NCBI GenBank assembly: GCA_025058985.1
Contig: JANXEB010000071.1
Location: 1-10,453 of the forward strand
Direction of reading: 5' to 3'
From: Candidatus Aenigmatarchaeota archaeon
GTDB lineage: Archaea > Aenigmatarchaeota > Aenigmatarchaeia > CG10238-14 > SpSt-28
Length of the DNA stretch: 10,453 nt
Shown here: piece after piece, positions 6,497 to 10,453 of the stretch
Layout of the letters: each line of letters begins with the position of its first letter
Numbering within the stretch: position 1 is the stretch's first letter
Translations under genes and position numbers: made by a program
Notes under the pieces: model-generated
What the model was told of the DNA's origin: nothing
Database searches by the model: none
Seen by the model: the letters and a program-made list of their open reading frames with translations, nothing else

Positions 6497-7501
6497 ATGA
6501 AACATAAAATTGATGCTATATTAACAATCTATAATGAAATAAAAAATCTAAAAACGTGTCTCCATTCTTTATTTAATCAAACTCTACCACCAAATAGACT
6601 AATAGTGGTAGATGCAGGCTCTACAGATGGTAGTATAGAATTTATAAAAAATCTTGAAAAAAAATATCCAATTAAACTAATAGTTAAAAAGGGATGTAAT
6701 AGGTCTGAAGGAAGAAACATAGGTATAAGGCAATCTTCTACAGAATACATTTTTTGTCTAAATGCTGATGTAAAGCTATATAGAGATTGTATAGAAAATT
6801 TATTAAAAACTATAGCATCTGATAAAAAAATAGGTGCTACTGGCGGTATTCAAGTGTTTCCAAAAACTCAAACAAACATTGCAAAAGCAATTTGGCATCT
6901 TCCTAGAATGAGTGAACTATCTGAAGTAAATCTACCAGCGATTAGAGAAAAGAGTACGGTAGAGGTTAAAAATGTGCCATGTGAATGTTGTATATGGAGA
7001 AGAAAAGCATTATTAGAAGCTGGTTTGTTTAATGAAAAACTAAATTATGGCGAAGATCCTGAACTCCATTATAGAATGAGAAAAAAGGGATGGAGAATAG
7101 TAGCTACTAGAAATGCAAAATTCGAGCATGTATACAAAAATACAATTACAAAATTTTCAAAACAACAAATATTGTACGGTATAGGCGGATTTTCTCTTCT
7201 TATTCATGCACCAGCAGCAGCAATAGAAATATTAGGTTGGAAAATTTACGTAAGTTTAATGTTGCCTCTTTCCCTTATCTTACTTCTTATCAACCAATTT
7301 TTGTTTTGGACAATAGTTATAATAGTGTTTTCTATCCTGCTTACATTATGTTTAATACCGGCAGTTAAAGCTTTTCAAAGGGAAAAAAATATTAGACTTT
7401 TCTTCTTAGTATTATTTCTCCAATTTATTAAACATCTAACTAATCTTATCGGATTTTATATTGGTGTATTTTACGAAATTAGAAGGTTGATAAAACTATG
7501 A
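6497..7501 (+). CDS. GT2-family glycosyltransferase with C-terminal membrane anchor
   Basis: A 334-residue enzyme with an N-terminal GT-A catalytic domain and a hydrophobic C-terminus, placing it at the cytoplasmic face of the membrane, likely acting on a lipid-linked glycan. AILTIYNE (7-14) and VVDAGSTDGS (37-46) are the nucleotide-binding motifs. The usual DxD position reads LNADVK (88-93), an NxD variant with Asp91 kept. YGEDPELHYRMRKKGWRI (184-201) carries the ED general-base motif and the GW element. NVPCECCIWRRKAL (159-172) replaces the common NxxYRR-like segment and has three cysteines. Hydrophobic segments at about 250-270, 271-290 and 300-325 suggest two or three membrane passes, as in dolichyl-phosphate-sugar-synthase-like GT2s with extra helices. 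The ATG lies 3 bases after the upstream stop, so co-translation with the GT4 is likely. Donor and acceptor are unknown. Confidence 0.9.
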   Translation: MKHKIDAILTIYNEIKNLKTCLHSLFNQTLPPNRLIVVDAGSTDGSIEFIKNLEKKYPIKLIVKKGCNRSEGRNIGIRQSSTEYIFCLNADVKLYRDCIENLLKTIASDKKIGATGGIQVFPKTQTNIAKAIWHLPRMSELSEVNLPAIREKSTVEVKNVPCECCIWRRKALLEAGLFNEKLNYGEDPELHYRMRKKGWRIVATRNAKFEHVYKNTITKFSKQQILYGIGGFSLLIHAPAAAIEILGWKIYVSLMLPLSLILLLINQFLFWTIVIIVFSILLTLCLIPAVKAFQREKNIRLFFLVLFLQFIKHLTNLIGFYIGVFYEIRRLIKL

Positions 7502-7693
7502 TAAAGATGATTTTCGTACAACATCTGCTGTTTTATTACTATCTACATTTTTGGCAGCTTAGTCAGGAAATTTCCATCCTAGATATGAAATCTCTAACAT
7601 AAAAAATTGTAACTAACTTTCAATTCTAAGATTAAATATTATCTACATTCTCTCACAGTTATTGCTTGTATTTATCTTATAACTAAATTAACC
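7502..7693. other. non-coding stretch after the GT2 gene
   Basis: No frame in this stretch is convincing on either strand; stops are frequent. No T-run terminator directly follows the GT2 stop. The plus strand is pyrimidine-rich, like the interrupted minus-strand frame next to it (7694-7838), so it may be further decayed minus-strand sequence, but I could not recover any peptide here. Confidence 0.4.
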
Positions 7694-7838
7694 TTACATC
7701 ATTTGTTCTAGAGTTTCACTCAAAAGATTTTACATTTCCGGATATTCTTTCTTCAATGTTTTTGAATTTTCACCAATAACATTATCTCTTTCTTCATTTT
7801 TCACACACTCCTCCCGATTTGTTCAAATACTTGTAAAA
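7694..7838 (-). pseudogene. interrupted protein-like frame downstream of the small hypothetical gene
   Basis: After the upstream gene's TAG (7841-7839) the same frame reads 14 more codons, ending SGGVCEK, to TGA at 7796-7794. A second, overlapping frame is open from 7822 through a GTG at 7804-7802 and reads NEERDNVIGENSKTLKKEY... to TAA at 7732-7730, then, past that stop, 11 further codons (NLLSETLEQMM) to TAA at 7696-7694. The charged, helix-like composition looks coding. A GGGAGGAG (7815-7808, minus strand) sits five bases before the GTG, a near-ideal Shine-Dalgarno, rare in this window. Two readings fit: a decayed tail of the upstream gene with a frameshift and stops, or a separate tiny protein of 24 residues translated from GTG 7804. 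A third ATG (7797) after the same SD gives only 14 residues. I do not recognise a family. Confidence 0.35.
7808..7815 (-). promoter_or_regulatory. strong Shine-Dalgarno-like sequence in the interrupted-frame region
   Basis: GGGAGGAG on the minus strand contains the GGAGG core and precedes a GTG at 7804-7802 by about five bases and an ATG at 7797-7795 by about twelve. Most genes here look leaderless, so such a site suggests an internal operon gene, now or in the past, downstream of the hypothetical gene ending at 7839. Confidence 0.4.
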
Positions 7839-8108
7839 CTACGTTTTGTAGATTATCGTGTTTCTTTTAAAAATAACTCTATATATCGGTATATAAACAA
7901 ACTTAAAGGCTTCCCAATTCGTCATTTTTAAAGGTTTTTCAAGTTCTATTAAGATTTCACTAACTTTGAAGAGCTTAGAGCTTTTATAAAATTTATTTTT
8001 GTTATTGAAAAATTTTATTTCTTTTATTGGAAATAAAGATTTGATAAACTCTTCAGCTTCAAAGATTTGTTTCCCAGATACTTTTGGATAAACATAATAT
8101 ATCCTCAT
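7839..8108 (-). CDS. small hypothetical protein, possibly truncated
   Basis: An 89-residue frame with ordinary amino-acid composition for this genome, beginning MRIYYVYPKVSGKQIFEAEE and ending near YIPIYRVIFKRNTIIYKT. It has no signal peptide, no strong membrane segment and no cysteine. Charged helix-like stretches (about 12-25 and 46-60) precede a beta-like, aromatic-rich end. The pattern loosely recalls archaeal domains where a helical part precedes a short beta segment of the YxPxxxV type, but that is impression only. An in-frame TAA lies a few codons upstream and the ATG is the only good start; no convincing TATA is at the expected spacing. Open sequence after the TAG and a frame-shifted protein-like stretch suggest the gene may have been longer once. 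It is convergent with the GT2 gene and divergent from the HAD gene. Confidence 0.45.
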   Translation of the reverse strand: MRIYYVYPKVSGKQIFEAEEFIKSLFPIKEIKFFNNKNKFYKSSKLFKVSEILIELEKPLKMTNWEAFKFVYIPIYRVIFKRNTIIYKT

Positions 8109-8185
8109 TTTAATACATAAAACATATCGTTATCGGAATTTTTTTCTACTTTTAAGTTAGTGATTTTTTATTATAGTAATGTAAA

Positions 8186-8194
8186 GAATAAATC
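8186..8194 (+). promoter_or_regulatory. TATA-like box before the HAD gene
   Basis: GAATAAATC lies 22-30 bases before the ATG at 8216, the spacing for a leaderless archaeal transcript. No Shine-Dalgarno is present between it and the ATG. Confidence 0.4.
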
Positions 8195-8215
8195 TTTTTA
8201 GCTCTTAACACATTT

Positions 8216-8887
8216 ATGGAAAATAAAAGATTGTTAAGAACAACAGCAGAAAATACTATTATTTGGATCGATCTAGAGGGAGTTTTAATCGAAGTAGATA
8301 GTTTATTTTATTTAATGCGTTATAAACCTAATCTAGCAATAAAATCTATTCTAAAAGGAGCTATTAAAACAATTTCAGAGAAAATAAAAAACTGGAAGAC
8401 AGATTTTAGAAAAGAACTAATTAGGAACGTAAAAAAAGAATATGAAGAAAAAATGAGTCAAATTGAACTTTATATCTTTGGAAGAAGAATTTTTGATTTT
8501 CAATCAAAAAAACATAAAGAAAATTTAGTAAATCTTATGAAAACTCTTAAAAAATACGATATTTACATAGTCACATATACGGAAAAACATATAGCAAAAG
8601 GATTTTTAGACTGCCTTCCTGCGGAATTGAGAGTAAAAACAGAAAATATAATTTCCTCAAAAGAAAAAGAAGCTATAATAGATTATCTAAAAAACAAAAA
8701 CAAGAATAAAAAAATTGTTGGAATTGGCGATAGTTATATAGATGAAAAGGCTCTTGAAAGATCTGACGTTGCATGTATATTATCTAGTTACATTAATAAG
8801 GTGCTTGGTTGTAAAATCAAATACGGATACAAGTTCAATAACCTAGCTGAGCTAAACAAATTTTTCATAGCCATATACGACAAATAA
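8216..8887 (+). CDS. HAD-superfamily phosphatase-like hydrolase (ThrH-type DLEGVL motif)
   Basis: A 223-residue haloacid dehalogenase-fold protein, likely a cytosolic phosphatase for a small phosphorylated metabolite. Motif I is IDLEGVL (18-24) with nucleophile Asp19 and Glu21 in place of the usual second Asp. Bacterial ThrH, a phosphoserine phosphatase/phosphoserine:homoserine phosphotransferase, has the same DLEGVL, so the change need not inactivate. Motif II is Thr120 in YIVTYTE, motif III probably Lys149 in ISSKEKEA, motif IV GIGDSYID (169-176) with Asp172 and Asp176. Residues about 35-100 form a helical, basic cap of C1 type. It has its own TATA box and no close neighbour on the same strand. 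A link to the glycan genes (for example a sugar phosphate or an isoprenoid phosphate) is possible but unproven; phosphoserine phosphatase is an alternative. Confidence 0.75.
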   Translation: MENKRLLRTTAENTIIWIDLEGVLIEVDSLFYLMRYKPNLAIKSILKGAIKTISEKIKNWKTDFRKELIRNVKKEYEEKMSQIELYIFGRRIFDFQSKKHKENLVNLMKTLKKYDIYIVTYTEKHIAKGFLDCLPAELRVKTENIISSKEKEAIIDYLKNKNKNKKIVGIGDSYIDEKALERSDVACILSSYINKVLGCKIKYGYKFNNLAELNKFFIAIYDK

Positions 8888-9170
8888 AACTTTTTCAATA
8901 TAATATTTTCCTAGAAACTAATAAAAATTGTTAATATACTTTTAGTTATAAGAAAATAATAATAACAAAAATACAGTCAGTACTATATATTCTGAAGTAA
9001 TAGTTTTGTTACGGAAGGTGGAAGTAAAAAACATGTAGAAATATTCAGAAGCTAGGCTAATTTTCCGATTATTTTTACAATAAATTTTCGTTTATATTTT
9101 TTTTTAAAAATTAAATTTTTATTTATTTATTTTGCTTAACATATTTATATTTAGGTATTATAACTACTTT
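8888..9170. other. AT-rich intergenic spacer
   Basis: No gene, tRNA or repeat was recognised in these 283 bases. A T5 run at 8891-8895 right after the HAD stop codon could terminate that gene. Towards the right the plus strand has a T9 run (9097-9105) and TATTTATTTATTT-like sequence before the promoter of the next gene. A TTG at 9132 is in frame with that gene but is not taken as its start. Confidence 0.5.
9143..9150 (+). promoter_or_regulatory. TATA box that fixes the start of the next gene at 9171
   Basis: ATTTATAT lies exactly 21-28 bases before the ATG at 9171. If used, transcription begins at or next to that ATG and the upstream in-frame TTG at 9132 would not even be in the message. Confidence 0.55.
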
Positions 9171-9674
9171 ATGGTTATAAAAAGTTCGCTAAATAGAAGT
9201 TACGAAACAGAGTATTGTAAGTTTATAGAATCTTTGCTAAACGGAACACAATTTGATAGTAATAAACTTAAAGATTATTTTTCTATCTATAACAATGAGA
9301 TAATCGTAAAATATCTACGAGAAATAGGAAGTTATTTAGAAAAAGAATGTAAAATTCCAGCAGTTTATACAATTTCCGATATACTGGTTCATACTTCCGA
9401 GCATTTTAAAAGGTTAGGCAATGATTACAAAAAACAAATTAATAAAGAAGATTTGTTTATAATGCTTTCTGGTCATGTGATTTCTCATAATGGAGTGAAA
9501 GTAAAGAGAAATAAAGGGGAAGAAATAAAAAAACATATATTAGAAAAAATTTTACCAAAATATGGGTTTAATTATAGAATAGATAAGTGGAGAAAAGAGC
9601 CAGATGAACCTAATGGTATATTAAATAAATATATTAACAATCAGCAAGCTCAATATAAACCAAATCGCAAATAG
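9171..9674 (+). CDS. hypothetical soluble protein of unknown function
   Basis: With the ATG at 9171 this is a 167-residue protein. An in-frame TTG 39 bases upstream would add 13 hydrophobic and aromatic residues but overlaps the TATA box, so I reject it. No signal peptide or membrane segment is visible. The N-terminal 60 residues look helical. A central IPAVYTISDILVHTSEHF (about 62-79) and a polar GHVISHNGVKVKRNKGEE (101-118) are the most distinctive parts. There are two cysteines (17, 60), three histidines in the middle, and a polar Asn/Gln-rich tail. I do not recognise the family. The last 14 codons overlap the end of the convergent secreted thioredoxin-like gene by 41 bases. The gene seems to be monocistronic and leaderless. 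A nucleic-acid or regulatory role cannot be supported or excluded. Confidence 0.7.
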   Translation: MVIKSSLNRSYETEYCKFIESLLNGTQFDSNKLKDYFSIYNNEIIVKYLREIGSYLEKECKIPAVYTISDILVHTSEHFKRLGNDYKKQINKEDLFIMLSGHVISHNGVKVKRNKGEEIKKHILEKILPKYGFNYRIDKWRKEPDEPNGILNKYINNQQAQYKPNRK

Positions 9675-10095
9675 CTTTTAGTATCTCTGTTTGATTTAGT
9701 GTGTTTACTTCTTTTTCTCCAAAATAGCTTTCTATAATAAGGGAAAAATTTTGAATGTTATTATCTAAAATTTTTTGTAAAAATAGCTGATTAGAATTTT
9801 CTTTCGCTAATCCTATTAAAAAATCTAGAGTATCTAAACATTCTTCACAATCAAGATTATATCTAAATTTTATTAAAGTTCTATAGTTGTTTATAAGTAA
9901 TATTCTAGTGTTTTCATCAAATTCGTAATCAACAATATTTGGTGGTAATTTTATTTTTACATTATTTTTTTCTATAATGGTTATAAAAGAAGATCCCAAT
10001 AAAACTATTAATATAATCAAAGCTGCTATAGTTTTTTTCTCTATTTTCACAAATAGAATGGTAAAATTTTTAAATAAATTTAGCTGATAATTCAT
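9634..10095 (-). CDS. membrane-anchored extracytoplasmic thioredoxin-like protein (probable)
   Basis: A 153-residue protein with a basic N-terminus (Lys17, Lys20, Lys21) and one membrane helix at about 22-42, giving an N-in/C-out signal-anchor topology. The outer domain has RTLIKFRYNLDCEECLD, with Cys83 and Cys86 as a CEEC pair after a beta strand, as in thioredoxin-fold active sites. Further cysteines are Cys143 in ILKAICDL and Cys153, the last residue; a C-terminal AIC...C arrangement is common in archaeal membrane-anchored thioredoxin-like proteins. Missing or unclear: the cis-proline loop usual in thioredoxins (FSLIIESYFGEKEV at 117-130 has none), so oxidoreductase activity is uncertain. 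It would act in disulfide exchange outside the cell. It is divergent from the pilin-like gene across a 44-base spacer and convergent with the gene to its left. Some other cysteine-stabilised secreted domain is the alternative. Confidence 0.6.
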   Translation of the reverse strand: MNYQLNLFKNFTILFVKIEKKTIAALIILIVLLGSSFITIIEKNNVKIKLPPNIVDYEFDENTRILLINNYRTLIKFRYNLDCEECLDTLDFLIGLAKENSNQLFLQKILDNNIQNFSLIIESYFGEKEVNTLNQTEILKAICDLVYIELADC

Positions 10096-10111
10096 TACTT
10101 TTGTAATCCAA

Positions 10112-10123
10112 TTTATTTTAAAA
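10112..10123. promoter_or_regulatory. overlapping bidirectional TATA elements between the Trx-like and pilin-like genes
   Basis: TTTATTTT (10112-10119) is 21-28 bases before the plus-strand ATG at 10140. The palindromic TTTTAAAA (10116-10123) is 21-28 bases before the minus-strand ATG at 10095. The two elements share four bases, so TBP binding for one gene could exclude the other. Both genes appear leaderless. Confidence 0.5.
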
Positions 10124-10139
10124 ATTTAAAATTGTTGAT

Positions 10140-10453
10140 ATGAAACAAAAAGGAATTTCTACAGTAGTAGCAACTGTTATGATGTTAGTTATAGCTATAG
10201 CTTTAGTAGGTTCTGCTTATGTATTTATTTCTGCCATTTTTACTGCCAGAACAGCTACTGTTTTTTCTATAATTGATGCAAACTATGGAAATATAACAAT
10301 AAGAAATGAAGGCACTGCCAATATTTCCTCTATCAGAGCTGTTATTGATGGCAGACCTGTTAATGTTTTGTTTCTAGATGGTCCAATACAGCCTGGAACT
10401 GTTGGTACTATTACTTTACAATATCTACCTACTACTAAAGGAGAATATAACTT
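10140..10453 (+). CDS. archaeal type IV pilin-like protein, class III signal peptide (3' end missing)
   Basis: 104 codons are visible before the window ends. The start MKQKGISTVVATVMMLVIAI is a textbook archaeal class III signal peptide: a short basic stretch, Gly5 before the predicted prepilin-peptidase (FlaK/PibD-type) cleavage, then a hydrophobic helix to about residue 32 that would form the filament core. After it comes a beta-rich, glycine- and threonine-containing domain with GNITIRNEGTANISSIRAV (51-69) and PIQPGTVGTITLQYL (82-96), like the strand repeats of archaellin- or pilin-type ectodomains. Candidate N-glycosylation sequons are NIT (52-54) and NIS (61-63), which would fit the glycan locus nearby. 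Visible residues contain no cysteine. It could be an adhesion pilin, a minor pilin or another secreted protein using this pathway; an archaellin is less likely but possible. Confidence 0.85.
   Translation, partial: MKQKGISTVVATVMMLVIAIALVGSAYVFISAIFTARTATVFSIIDANYGNITIRNEGTANISSIRAVIDGRPVNVLFLDGPIQPGTVGTITLQYLPTTKGEYN

Noticed and set aside
7502..8215. Insertion-sequence remnant in the gene-poor region
   Set aside because: No terminal inverted repeats, target-site duplication or transposase motif could be seen around the interrupted frame.
9132..9170. TTG start giving a 180-residue version of the hypothetical protein
   Set aside because: The extra 13 codons cover the TATA box and expected transcription start of the ATG at 9171.
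10140..10453. Idea that the Trx-like neighbour oxidises this pilin
   Set aside because: No cysteine occurs in the 104 visible residues; the unseen remainder could change this, so no claim is made.

Overview
The window looks like chromosomal DNA from an AT-rich archaeon (roughly a quarter G+C by eye). A pilin-like gene with a class III signal peptide runs off the right end. Several genes that head a transcription unit have a TATA-like octamer about 21-28 bases before their start codon, with no Shine-Dalgarno sequence, the pattern expected of archaeal leaderless transcripts. Arg codons are mostly AGA and Ile codons often ATA. No rRNA, tRNA, CRISPR array or insertion sequence was seen. A DPANN-type or other small AT-rich archaeon is possible, but nothing here fixes the lineage.

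Left and centre (about 366-7501) form a surface-glycan locus. On the minus strand, three genes run 3588->366 with two ATGA (4-base) overlaps: a UDP-GlcNAc 2-epimerase-like enzyme, a GalE-like NAD-dependent sugar epimerase and a GT4 glycosyltransferase. They appear to form one operon that makes nucleotide sugars and uses them. Divergent from it on the plus strand are two separate SAM-dependent methyltransferase genes (3750-4364, 4551-5231), then a two-gene unit of a GT4 glycosyltransferase and a membrane-anchored GT2 glycosyltransferase (5360-7501, 3 bases apart). Together they suggest assembly and methyl-capping of a glycan for an S-layer, archaellin or pilin glycoprotein, or a glycolipid. The exact sugars cannot be read from sequence.

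The middle right (7502-8215) is gene-poor. It holds a small hypothetical minus-strand gene (7839-8108) and, downstream of it, an interrupted protein-like frame (7694-7838) behind a very good Shine-Dalgarno match, either a decayed gene or a tiny ORF. A HAD-superfamily phosphatase-like gene follows at 8216-8887, with the ThrH-type DLEGVL nucleophile motif.

The right end (8888-10453) has an unrecognised soluble protein (best start 9171, not the upstream TTG), convergent and overlapping by 41 bases with a membrane-anchored, secreted thioredoxin-like protein carrying a CxxC. That gene is divergent, across a 44-base AT-rich promoter, from the partial type IV pilin-like gene. At the far left, a minus-strand frame of about 89 codons with a good TATA box may be another gene running off the window, but its composition is atypical. 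No clearly novel multi-gene system was identified. The most unusual items are the interrupted reading frame at 7694-8108, the repeat-rich spacer between the two methyltransferases, and the Trx-like/pilin pair.
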